Shown: in pieces, positions 45,296 to 53,095 of the stretch
Layout of the letters: each line of letters opens with the position of its first letter
Position numbering within the stretch: position 1 is the stretch's first letter
Assembly: GCA_023439545.1 (NCBI GenBank)
Contig: JAEXNT010000030.1
Coordinates: forward strand, 62,001 to 126,000
Length of the DNA: 64,000 nucleotides
Source: Bacillota bacterium
GTDB taxonomy: Bacteria; Bacillota; Clostridia; Acetivibrionales; DTU013
Direction: 5' to 3'
Translations under genes and position numbers: made by a program
Notes under the pieces: generated by a model
Told to the model about the DNA's origin: nothing
Databases searched by the model: none
Seen by the model: only the letters and a program-made list of their open reading frames with translations

Positions 45296-46378
45296 ATGTA
45301 TTTGAACTATAAAAGCAGGAAAGGCAGCACCGCAGTTATAACAATAATAATGATGTCCACGATCTTAAGCTTCTGTGCTCTCGTAGTGGATATCGGCAGG
45401 GTAAGTCTCGAAAAGAACAAGATGCAAAATGCCGTGGATTCTGCAGCGCTGGCTGCCGCACAGGACCTGCCCGACACAGCCGCCGCTGACGCTACCGCCA
45501 GAAATTATATGGAGCAGAACGGTTTCGGCAGCGCGGACATAACTGTCCAATTTGCGGGCAGCAACAGGCAGATTACTGTAGAAGCCAATCAAAATATGGA
45601 TTATACGCTTGCCAGGATACTCGGTATAAACAGCGCGGATATCAAAGCGGACGCCTCAGCGGAAAAGGGCGGGAGATATCTTAAGGGAGCCTTCGACTAT
45701 GCCGTTTTCTCGGGCAGCAGGAACGATGAGCTCTGCATAAATTCGAACGGGCAGGCTACTCACATCATAGGCAGCGTGCATTCCAACAACGGTTTCCGAT
45801 ATAACGGCAACCATGATTCTCTAGAGATCAGCGGCGCTTTGGATACCGTCGGAAGAATAACGCTGAACGGCGACCGGGTTACAATCGGAGAAAAGCTGCC
45901 AAACAGCGATTTTAGGGAAATGCCCGATTTTTCAGAGGAAATAAGGCAGCTGGCGCAAAGCGCCGGGACCTGTTACAATACGAGTCAGAATTTCAACAGC
46001 GACATATTCCTCGATTCGGCTATTTACGTAAACGGCCACATCAATTTCAACTGCGATAAGTTCTCCGGCATAGGAACTATAATGGCTACAAGCAATATAA
46101 TATTCAACAATTCCGTCGTCTACGACGCAGCAGAGGAATCCTCCATCTGCATTTACTCGCAATACGGAGATATCACAATCAACAATACCAGCGCCGTCGT
46201 AAACGGGACATTTTATGCGCCTAACGGCACAGTCATATTCAACAACGGCGCACATACGGTAAACGGCAGGATAATAGCCAAAAGGCTGATTTTTAACGGC
46301 GGGCTGGACGTATACAGTTCAGACTCGGATACGCTTTTCACGACTACCTTCGACGAAAGCGTTCGACTGATCAGATGA
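45296..46378 (+). CDS. TadE/TadG-like pilus-associated protein with Asn/Gly-rich C-terminus
   Basis: 360 residues from the ATG at 45296, which follows AAAGGGGGTG. The N-terminus has the TadE/TadG-like (pilus assembly) head: KSRKGSTAVITIIMMSTILSF, a membrane span, then VDSAALAAAQDLPDTAAADA. The rest is Asn/Gly-rich with repeating NGx or INGx elements (VNGHINFNCDKF, INNTSAVVNGTFYAPNG, NNGAHTVNGRI), suggesting a beta-helix-like or polymer-forming fold outside the cell. No other tad genes are near, so it stands alone. Confidence 0.75.
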   Translation: MYLNYKSRKGSTAVITIIMMSTILSFCALVVDIGRVSLEKNKMQNAVDSAALAAAQDLPDTAAADATARNYMEQNGFGSADITVQFAGSNRQITVEANQNMDYTLARILGINSADIKADASAEKGGRYLKGAFDYAVFSGSRNDELCINSNGQATHIIGSVHSNNGFRYNGNHDSLEISGALDTVGRITLNGDRVTIGEKLPNSDFREMPDFSEEIRQLAQSAGTCYNTSQNFNSDIFLDSAIYVNGHINFNCDKFSGIGTIMATSNIIFNNSVVYDAAEESSICIYSQYGDITINNTSAVVNGTFYAPNGTVIFNNGAHTVNGRIIAKRLIFNGGLDVYSSDSDTLFTTTFDESVRLIR

Positions 46379-46399
46379 GAGGCCACCGGTCCATTCAAT

Positions 46400-46430
46400 G
46401 GGACAGGGGGACAGTAACCTTGTCCCTTTT
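46400..46430 (+). terminator. Hairpin with GGGACA/TGTCCC arms
   Basis: GGGACA (46400-46405) pairs with TGTCCC (46421-46426), followed by TTTT, between the convergent TadE-like and methyltransferase genes. The core GGGGGACAG is similar to that of the GGGACGG elements at 11647 and 49806, so it may be a member of the same dispersed family. Confidence 0.6.
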
Positions 46431-46451
46431 CAAGTATATGGTCCTCGTAAG

Positions 46452-47192
46452 CTAGACTTTGGCCAAAGCTACCAGCATGAAGGAACCGGCCGGTTCATAT
46501 GTTTCTTTGTTGAACCCTCCGAAGAAGCTTATACTCCGAAATCCTGCGCCGTCCAATATTTTCTGCAGGTTTCGGGCTCTTAGAGGGTACAGGTCCACCC
46601 TGTTTTCCAGCTTTGTTGTCCGGTCGTTCTCCTCAACCGTAAGGATCGTATCGAAATGGATCAGGCCCGAGCTTTCGTCAAGGCTGTAAGCTCTTTTAAA
46701 TTCAAGCTTCTTTTCAGTATTTGAAATAGTCGGAAGACTTGTGATTCCCTTTTCAAGGATACGGTCAAAATTGATTATCTGCAATATGAGAGTTCCGTCG
46801 GCGTTCAGCAGACCTTTCATCTGCATCACAGCTTTACTTATCTGGTCGGCGCTCCCGAGGTGGACGATGGAATTGCCTATGCAAAACACGCTATCGAACT
46901 TGATGCCTATTTTTTGATCAAGCTGCAGCATGTCGGACATAAAAACGTTCACCGGCACATTTATACTGGCAGCCTTTCTCCCGGCCAGTTCGACCATTTT
47001 GTGGTCGGCGTCGCATGCCCATACCTCGTACCCATCCTGTGCCAGCCTGACAGAATATGTACCCGAGCCGCAGGCTATATCCAGCAACCTTTTGGGAGGC
47101 CTTCCTGCGGCATGCCTGATAAACTCCAGCTGTTCCTCCCCCGCGGGAAATATTTCATCATAATACGGCGCGATCCGTTCATAAAAACCCAT
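46452..47192 (-). CDS. Class I SAM-dependent methyltransferase
   Basis: 246 residues from the ATG at 47192, seven bases after a GAAGGGGG site. ATG codons earlier in frame (47198, 47285) are possible but less well spaced. SAM-binding motif I is LLDIACGSGTYSVRLA, the acidic loop VWACDADHKMVELA, and motif region FDSVFCIGNSIVHLGS. It looks like a small-molecule methyltransferase of the Methyltransf_11/25 type. The substrate is unknown. Confidence 0.85.
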   Translation of the reverse strand: MGFYERIAPYYDEIFPAGEEQLEFIRHAAGRPPKRLLDIACGSGTYSVRLAQDGYEVWACDADHKMVELAGRKAASINVPVNVFMSDMLQLDQKIGIKFDSVFCIGNSIVHLGSADQISKAVMQMKGLLNADGTLILQIINFDRILEKGITSLPTISNTEKKLEFKRAYSLDESSGLIHFDTILTVEENDRTTKLENRVDLYPLRARNLQKILDGAGFRSISFFGGFNKETYEPAGSFMLVALAKV

Positions 47193-47379
47193 AATCATGC
47201 CCCCTTCCGATGATATTTTACCCACAGATCCGTTTTTATAACAGAACGGCCGGCAATCTCGATAGAATGACCGAGTATTCTGCATATATCGCGAAGGGAT
47301 GGCAGGTATCCTGTATATATCACTAAGGTATCATACAAGTATCGCATAACTGGTTAAAGCCCTGTCCCGGACGTCCGGA

Positions 47380-47823
47380 TCACTTCAGATCTGCAGTACA
47401 ATTTGGGCATTTGACGGCTTCCAGGTGGATCGTCGTTTTGCAGTAGGGGCACTCCTTCGTTGTGACGGGCGCGGGTTCGGGTTTCTTTTTGAATCTGTTT
47501 ATCTGTTTGATGAATATGAATATGACGAGCGCAATTATAAGAAAATCGATTATATTGGTTATAAAAAGGCCATAATTAAGGGTGGGAGCAGAATGCTCCT
47601 TTGCAAGCGCTAAAGTATCCCATTTTTCCTTCCCGTCCAGTTGAATAAAAAGGTCTTCAAAAGTTATCGGGCCTGTGATCAGTGTTATTACGGGCATTAC
47701 CAGATCATTTACTACAGAAGTTACGATCTTGCTGAAAGCACCGCCTATAATGACGCCTATGGCCAGGTCCATGACATTGCCCTTAACAGCAAACTCCCTG
47801 AACTCCTTCAAGAATGACGACAT
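47380..47823 (-). CDS. mscL: Large-conductance mechanosensitive channel with C-terminal zinc ribbon
   Basis: 147 residues, preceded by AAGGGGG. The MscL head is clear (FLKEFREFAVKGNVMDLAIGVIIGGAFSKIVTSVVNDLVMP), with the second span near residues 85-105 (NIIDFLIIALVIFIFIKQINRF). After a Pro-rich linker (KKPEPAPVTTKE) come two CxxC pairs (CPYC and CPNC, 13 apart), a zinc-ribbon-like end not present in E. coli MscL. It opens under membrane tension to release solutes. The ribbon may regulate gating or assembly. Confidence 0.93.
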   Translation of the reverse strand: MSSFLKEFREFAVKGNVMDLAIGVIIGGAFSKIVTSVVNDLVMPVITLITGPITFEDLFIQLDGKEKWDTLALAKEHSAPTLNYGLFITNIIDFLIIALVIFIFIKQINRFKKKPEPAPVTTKECPYCKTTIHLEAVKCPNCTADLK

Positions 47824-47907
47824 AAAACTACCCCCTTTATATACGATTCATTTTACCATATTTCCTCAGCGACGGAAAAGAGGGCATCACGGCAGATTTT
47901 GAAAGTA

Positions 47908-48738
47908 TCACGGCAGCTTCTGGCAGCCCTCGCAGCAATAAATGCTGCCGCCCATGTAGTTTTCCTTTTTGATTATGGCGCCGCATACCGGACAGGGTTT
48001 GCCTGCGGTATTTTTGCTCAGATACGTCACATACCCTCCGGAACACCCGAACAGGTCCTTCTCTGTGTCCCTGCCTCCTTTGAAGGTCATTTCGGCAAGG
48101 GTCTCCCTGATCGATGTAAAAAGTTTATCCTTTTCGGAAGCTGTCAAAGAGCTTACCTTTGCTTTCGGATGTAGCCCGGCTTTAAACAGTATATCCTGCA
48201 AAACGCCGTTGCCAAGACCGGGTATCCTCTGTTCTGTCGCAAGGAAAGCTTTGAGGCTCAGCTTTTTTACATCTTCTGCGGATATAAGGTCTGCGAAATA
48301 TTTTGCGTCAAAAGCGTCCGTGAGCGGTGAGGCTTTTTCCCTGGCTATACTGTAATACTGATTATCCAATTCGCCGGTGCGGGCGCACATAAGTCCGCCG
48401 TACATCTGCACCACCCCGGACAATGCCGTGGAATCCTCGAATTCGATCAAAAGCTGATGCTTCGGCGGACGTTCGTCCTGTTCCTGATGATAGCGGAGCG
48501 CAACACCCTCTCCCAAAAGGATGGTGATATCTTCTGCAAATATCTCGACCATAGATCCTACGCCGTTGGCATGCGTAATTTTTTTGCCCGACAGGAGTTC
48601 GTGATATTTTTGTGGATCCCCGTAATACCAGGCAAACTTGTGCGGTGAACTCGCCGCCGTTACGTTGGTTATGGTTTTACCCGCGACCGTGGTGTTGATC
48701 TGTTCTGCCAATGTCAATGCTTCCGGGATCTCGATCAT
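47908..48738 (-). CDS. Fpg/Nei-family protein with altered catalytic N-terminus
   Basis: 276 residues. It aligns along its length with formamidopyrimidine-DNA glycosylases: helix-two-turn-helix region LATEQRIPGLGNGVLQDILFKAG and a C-terminal zinc finger (CPVC near residue 250, CEGC near 270). But the N-terminus is MIEIPEAL where Fpg has MPELPEV, so the catalytic Pro2 is Ile. In the zinc-finger loop the DNA-binding Arg of the QRATFYC-type segment is Gly (MGGSIYC). It probably binds DNA but is unlikely to be a standard glycosylase. Often annotated as endonuclease VIII. Confidence 0.75.
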   Translation of the reverse strand: MIEIPEALTLAEQINTTVAGKTITNVTAASSPHKFAWYYGDPQKYHELLSGKKITHANGVGSMVEIFAEDITILLGEGVALRYHQEQDERPPKHQLLIEFEDSTALSGVVQMYGGLMCARTGELDNQYYSIAREKASPLTDAFDAKYFADLISAEDVKKLSLKAFLATEQRIPGLGNGVLQDILFKAGLHPKAKVSSLTASEKDKLFTSIRETLAEMTFKGGRDTEKDLFGCSGGYVTYLSKNTAGKPCPVCGAIIKKENYMGGSIYCCEGCQKLP

Positions 48739-48809
48739 TCAAATCACTCCTTGTAAAATGATATAAGAGTATACAGCAAATAATCAGACACCTTTATGTC
48801 ATATTGGCG

Positions 48810-49718
48810 CTATTCGTAATTTTTAAGCGCAGCCTTGAGTCTTTCTCCGATTATCTCCTTCAATTCAGCGGGTTCCAGAACCTCCACCGAGCTTCCGAAC
48901 GACAATATATAGGAGAGGATCCATTCGTCGGCCGGCATTGAAAAAGCCACCTCGCAGGTCCCATCGGCATTTCTGGAGATCATTTCTTCTCCATAGTCGT
49001 CATAGACCCTGTACAGTACCTCAGGCTTGAAACGAAGCCTTATATCCATTTCCGGCATAAGGGTACCGTTATTCTGAGCGGCAGGCTTGTTCACGGCTAA
49101 ACGCCTTTCGAATTTTTTGTCGGTAAGCGTAAGGTTCTTTATCCTTGATATCCTGAAGGTCCTGAATTCGTTTTTCATGAGGCAATAACCGGACAAATAC
49201 CAGGCATGTCCCTTGTAAACCAGCTGCATGGGCTCGACGGAACGGCTGCTTCTACCTCCCTGCGAGTTGACATATTCGAATGAAATCACATTGCTGTTGA
49301 GTATCGAGGCTTTGATATTCAGGAATTTGTTATCCTCATTCGGGCCGCTGCCCCATGGCGAAAATTCTATATGGACCCAATCCGACCGCATATCGTGCTT
49401 GAACACGGCTCCGATTTTCTCAAGCATGGAATCAAGCTGCGGCAGCCTTGTCGATTGCAGCGTTTTGAGCGCAAAAACAAGGCTGTCGATTTCCTGGTCG
49501 TTTATTATGGCTTTATTGAGGGCGTAATTTTCAAGCAGGCGTATGCCGCCGTTGTTGCCCTTGCTCGTATACACCGGCACCCCGGCGATGGAAAGCACAT
49601 CGATATCCCTGTAGATGGTGCGGGTGGACACCTGAAAACGTTCAGCAAGCTCGCCTGCGGTTACCGAGCCTCTGTTCAGCAGGAGTATGGTTATTTCAAG
49701 CAGCCTGTTTATTTTCAT
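48810..49718 (-). CDS. YafY-type transcriptional regulator (HTH plus WYL domain)
   Basis: 302 residues. The N-terminal winged helix reads LLEITILLLNRGSVTAGELAERFQVSTRTIYRDIDVLS, and the WYL-type core reads EPMQLVYKGHAWYLSGYCLMKNEFRTFRISRI. A C-terminal WCX segment follows. WYL proteins bind nucleotides or ligands and often control stress or defence genes. It has no evident target here and follows tyrS by 118 bases. Confidence 0.85.
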   Translation of the reverse strand: MKINRLLEITILLLNRGSVTAGELAERFQVSTRTIYRDIDVLSIAGVPVYTSKGNNGGIRLLENYALNKAIINDQEIDSLVFALKTLQSTRLPQLDSMLEKIGAVFKHDMRSDWVHIEFSPWGSGPNEDNKFLNIKASILNSNVISFEYVNSQGGRSSRSVEPMQLVYKGHAWYLSGYCLMKNEFRTFRISRIKNLTLTDKKFERRLAVNKPAAQNNGTLMPEMDIRLRFKPEVLYRVYDDYGEEMISRNADGTCEVAFSMPADEWILSYILSFGSSVEVLEPAELKEIIGERLKAALKNYE

Positions 49719-49805
49719 TGCGCAAAAGCCCTTTCTTTGCCAGGCATGTATCTGTCACCTATAGAATAACAAATTATCATGTTCAATCCAATAGCGAAAC
49801 TTTAG

Positions 49806-49836
49806 GTGGAACAAGAGAACCGTCCCTCCGTTCCAC
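49806..49836 (-). terminator. Hairpin repeat at the tyrS stop codon (GGGACGG family)
   Basis: GTGGAAC and GTTCCAC (7 bp) flank GGAGGGACGGTTCTCTT on the minus strand, beginning at the last base of the tyrS stop codon. The GGGACGGTTCT core is identical to that in the 11647 repeats, so these are two members of one dispersed hairpin family placed at gene ends. Confidence 0.7.
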
Positions 49837-51050
49837 TATATCAGCTTTGCATACTTCAATTTTCCAGCCTGAATTATATCGCCCGTCTTCATTGCGGGAA
49901 CAAAAAAATCTGCCGCCTTTTCCCCGTTGATCCTGACAGCGCCCTGTGAAACCAGCCTGCGCGCTTCGCTCTTGCTTGATGCGAAACCGAGCTGCACCAG
50001 CAGACTGACGATGTCTGTCTTTCCGTCAACAATCAGCGAACCGTCCAGCGTGAATTCCAAGGGGTTATCAGGCAGTTCATGCTTCTGAAATAACGCCTTG
50101 AACCGCTCTTCCGCAAGTCTTGCCTTCTCTTTGCCATGGTACAGCGCGGTGACTTCCCGGGACAGCCTCATCTTCAGGTCACGCGGATTCACAGAACCCG
50201 AGCCGAGCTGTCTTTCCATTTCATCGAGTTCATCGGGGTGTATGTCCGTAACGAGCCTGAAGTACCTGATGATCAGTCCGTCGGGAATGGACATCAGCTT
50301 GCCGTAAATGCTGTCAGGGTCTTCATTTATCCCTACATAGTTGCCAAGACTTTTACTCATCTTCTCAACGCCGTCGAGGCCTTCGAGTATGGGCATGAAC
50401 AGGGCGACCTGGCTTTCCTGTCCGTAATCCTTCTGCAGCTTGCGCCCCATCAGTATGTTGAACCGCTGCTCCGTCCCCCCAAGCTCTACGTCGGCATGGA
50501 GTTCTACCGAATCGTAGCCCTGCATCAACGGGTAGAAAAACTCATGTATGCCTATGCTCTCGTTCGATTCGAATCTTTTTCGGAATTCTTCGCGCTCCAG
50601 CATCCGCGCGACCGTGCTTTTTGCAGCCAACTTCATCACATCCTCGAATCCAAGCCGGGAAAGCCACTCGCTGTTGAACCGCAGTTCTGTCTTATCCCTC
50701 AGGAGTATTTTGAATATCTGCTCTTCATAAGTTTTGGCGTTTTCGGCAACCTCGCCGCGGGATAGCTGTTTCCTTGTCTTCGATTTGCCTGTAGGGTCGC
50801 CTATCATGCCTGTGAAATCGCCTATGATTATGACCGCCCTGTGCCCGAGGTCCTGAAATTGGCGAATCTTTCTCAGCACGACAGTGTGCCCCAGATGGAT
50901 ATCCGGTGCGCTTGGATCCAGGCCTAGTTTGACGACTAAAGGTCTCCCCGACTCCCGCGCTCTGTTAAGCTTATCTTCGAGCTCCCCGCGGTCGATAATC
51001 TCCTCCGCCCCCTTTGCTATGATCTTCAATTGTTCTTCTACCGGAACCAT
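49836..51050 (-). CDS. tyrS: Tyrosyl-tRNA synthetase
   Basis: 404 residues from the ATG at 51050, seven bases after GGAG. The frame remains open to 51146, but that stretch is the T-box terminator. Class I motifs: GLDPSAPDIHLGHTVVL (HIGH-type) and KMSKSLGNYV (KMSKS). The C-terminal S4-like RNA-binding domain (LVQLGFASSKSEARRLVSQGAVRING) is present. It charges tRNA-Tyr. A T-box with a Tyr specifier precedes it. Confidence 0.96.
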   Translation of the reverse strand: MVPVEEQLKIIAKGAEEIIDRGELEDKLNRARESGRPLVVKLGLDPSAPDIHLGHTVVLRKIRQFQDLGHRAVIIIGDFTGMIGDPTGKSKTRKQLSRGEVAENAKTYEEQIFKILLRDKTELRFNSEWLSRLGFEDVMKLAAKSTVARMLEREEFRKRFESNESIGIHEFFYPLMQGYDSVELHADVELGGTEQRFNILMGRKLQKDYGQESQVALFMPILEGLDGVEKMSKSLGNYVGINEDPDSIYGKLMSIPDGLIIRYFRLVTDIHPDELDEMERQLGSGSVNPRDLKMRLSREVTALYHGKEKARLAEERFKALFQKHELPDNPLEFTLDGSLIVDGKTDIVSLLVQLGFASSKSEARRLVSQGAVRINGEKAADFFVPAMKTGDIIQAGKLKYAKLI

Positions 51051-51400
51051 AAAACCACTCCTTCTTATAAAATTATTAGATCCAAGTAAGTCAAATGGAG
51101 CCTCGCTCCCCGGACAAAATAAAAACTCCCGTCCTCTGCTATACAAAGGACGAGAGCCATGCTCCGTGTTACCACCTCAGTTTATCGACGCTTCACAGCA
51201 TCAACCTTATTGCGAACGGATACACTCCAAATTGAGAACGTATGTTATTCGCTAGCACTTTAACGGGTGCAGGCTCCCGGAGACGCTTTTCAGCGTTTCT
51301 GTTCACGGAATGTATTCAAAATGCTTCTCCCTGCTCCTCTCACCCGCCGGTAGCTCTCTGTAGGGATCGTACATTTTTACTTCTTCCCGATCATCACATT
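51051..51400 (-). promoter_or_regulatory. T-box riboswitch of tyrS (Tyr specifier TAC)
   Basis: On the minus strand: GA motif GATGATCGGGAAGAAG, AG bulge AGAGAG, distal loop GGGTGAGAGG, specifier loop TTTGAATACATTCC with the Tyr codon TAC at 51314-51312, T-box AGGTGGTAACACGG (51177-51164), and a terminator hairpin (CTCTCGTCC / GGACGGGAG, then TTTTTATTTTG) at 51156-51121. Uncharged tRNA-Tyr should promote read-through into tyrS. This fills most of the 439-base gap; the remainder toward 51489 has no feature I recognise. Confidence 0.94.
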
Positions 51401-51489
51401 TGCCATATCAATGAATCTTGTTTCAGTTATTATATCCGCTTTTTAACAAAAAAGTCAATATGGAAAAATATCGCAGTGACCGGCGCGGA

Positions 51490-51978
51490 TCAATCCTTGA
51501 ACTTTATGCAAAACCCGGTCTTCATGCCGCGTTCAAAGCCGACCTTTTCATAGAAGTTCAGCGTTTCTTCATCCTTCCTGCCCGTCATCAGCATGACCTT
51601 ATAACAGCCGTTCTCACGTGCAGTCGTTATGGCCTTTTCAAGGACAGCCCTGCCAAAACCCAGCTTCCTGTAACCACTGTGAGTTACGACATTTTCTATG
51701 AGCGCGTACGGTCTTCCTCCCCTTGTCAGATTATTTACGATGACAAGGGTACATGACGCAATCAGGAGACCGTCCTTTTCTATTACAAAAAGAAATTGCC
51801 CCGGGTCCTGAAGTATCTCCTTCCAGAGCTTCTGCGTCTCCTTTTTCCCCGATATGTCCGGATCGTCGGGATTCAGATGCCTGTATAGCTCAAGAAGCTT
51901 TCCCATTTCATCGGCTCGGACTATCCTTACGTTTGCGTTCGGTTTCGGATCCGTTCTTGAACCGGTATTATCTTTCAT
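51490..51978 (-). CDS. GNAT family N-acetyltransferase
   Basis: 162 residues, preceded by GGGGG. Motif A is RKLGFGRAVLEKAITTARENGC (the R-x-x-G-x-G/A pattern) and the C-terminal LNFYEKVGFERG marks motif B. The N-terminal head is basic and disordered. Acceptor unknown. Adjacent to, but divergent from, the tyrS leader region; 38 bases downstream lies the yjbQ gene on the same strand. Confidence 0.88.
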   Translation of the reverse strand: MKDNTGSRTDPKPNANVRIVRADEMGKLLELYRHLNPDDPDISGKKETQKLWKEILQDPGQFLFVIEKDGLLIASCTLVIVNNLTRGGRPYALIENVVTHSGYRKLGFGRAVLEKAITTARENGCYKVMLMTGRKDEETLNFYEKVGFERGMKTGFCIKFKD

Positions 51979-52016
51979 AAAACACCCCCGGGTCTATAAT
52001 ACAACCTGATAATATC

Positions 52017-52433
52017 CTATTCCCCTATAATCTTGACAAGCACATGTTTTCTGCGTTTTCCGTCATACTCCCCATAAAATATCTGCTCCCATGTCCCGAA
52101 GTCCAGCTTTCCTCCGGTTATCGCCGCAACTACCTCCCGGCCCATGATCTGCCTCTTCAGGTGCGCATCCGCATTATCCTCGAAACCGTTGTGGTTATAT
52201 TGGGAGTGGGGCTTTTCGGGCGCAAGCTTCTCCAGCCAGGTCTCAAAGTCCTTGTGCAGGCCTGCTTCGTCATCATTCACGAATACGCTGGCCGTTATAT
52301 TCATTGCATTGACAAGGACCATGCCCTCCCTGACGCCGCTTTCGTCTATGCATTTCTGAACCTGTGGCGTTATGTTGACATAAGCTCTCCGGGTCGGGAT
52401 ATTAAAAAACAATTCCTTCCGGTACGATTTCAT
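52017..52433 (-). CDS. YjbQ/UPF0047 family protein
   Basis: 138 residues, preceded by GAGGTG. Family signatures are SGVREGMVLVNAMNITASVFVNDDEAG, then HLKRQIMGREVVAAITGGKLDFGTWEQIFYGEYDG. Members can show thiamin-phosphate synthase activity but their biological role is unsettled. It follows the isochorismatase gene by 13 bases. Confidence 0.9.
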   Translation of the reverse strand: MKSYRKELFFNIPTRRAYVNITPQVQKCIDESGVREGMVLVNAMNITASVFVNDDEAGLHKDFETWLEKLAPEKPHSQYNHNGFEDNADAHLKRQIMGREVVAAITGGKLDFGTWEQIFYGEYDGKRRKHVLVKIIGE

Positions 52434-52446
52434 TTACGCACCTCGT

Positions 52447-52980
52447 TCAAAATTCTTCCCGCAGTATTTCTTCAGTCGTTTTCAGTTTGGCAAAGCGGCC
52501 GTTCCAGATTTTATTATGATGACGTATTATCTGATCGGCTTTCAATTCCTCACTGTCATAAGTAGTATGGGCGTCCGAAACAAGTATATTCCTGTAACCC
52601 ACACTGAAAGCTCTCCTGACCGACGTATCGATACAGTACTCAGTCTGCAATCCTGCAATTATCAGATCGGTTATGCCTTTTTCCTTAAGGACCGATTCCA
52701 GTTTCGTATCCTTGAAAGAATCGCAGTAGCTTTTTTCAACAACATCCTCGGTCTCCAAAGGCTTTATCCCCGGGTGAATCTGCCAGGCCGGGCTGCCTTT
52801 TTCAAACTCTTCGTCACCCGGAACCGTGTGCTGAACAAAGATCACAGGCATTCCAGCCGTCCTGGCTTTTTCAAGCATAGCCGCGATATTGTTCAAAACC
52901 TCTTCGTCCCTGTAAACATGCGTTTCACCTGTAAACATAGCCATCTGAACATCGATTATCAAAAGCGCCTTTTTACCCAT
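52447..52980 (-). CDS. Isochorismatase-family cysteine hydrolase
   Basis: 177 residues. Catalytic triad candidates: Asp in ALLIIDVQMAMF (residue 10), Lys in VVEKSYCDSF, and nucleophile Cys in LQTEYCIDTSVRRAF. The VQHTVPGDEEFEKGSPAW loop is typical of this subfamily. It hydrolyses an amide or ester of unknown identity. It is upstream of yjbQ with only 13 bases between. A second isochorismatase-family member, pncA, is encoded 1.7 kb away. Confidence 0.88.
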   Translation of the reverse strand: MGKKALLIIDVQMAMFTGETHVYRDEEVLNNIAAMLEKARTAGMPVIFVQHTVPGDEEFEKGSPAWQIHPGIKPLETEDVVEKSYCDSFKDTKLESVLKEKGITDLIIAGLQTEYCIDTSVRRAFSVGYRNILVSDAHTTYDSEELKADQIIRHHNKIWNGRFAKLKTTEEILREEF

Positions 52981-53095
52981 TCAGACCATCCCTCCATTAT
53001 TTTGCAGCTTTACGGCATAATACTTCTAATATGTAGCATGACCAACCAGCAATCCGCAACCGGCCCAGCCCAAGCCAGGAGATTTGGAAAGGGTC

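Noticed and set aside
46400..46430. Small protein-coding frame around the GGGACA hairpin
   Set aside because: No start with a ribosome site and it is explained by the convergent terminator.
51051..51146. N-terminal extension of TyrS
   Set aside because: The stretch is the T-box terminator region, and the ATG at 51050 has a good ribosome site.
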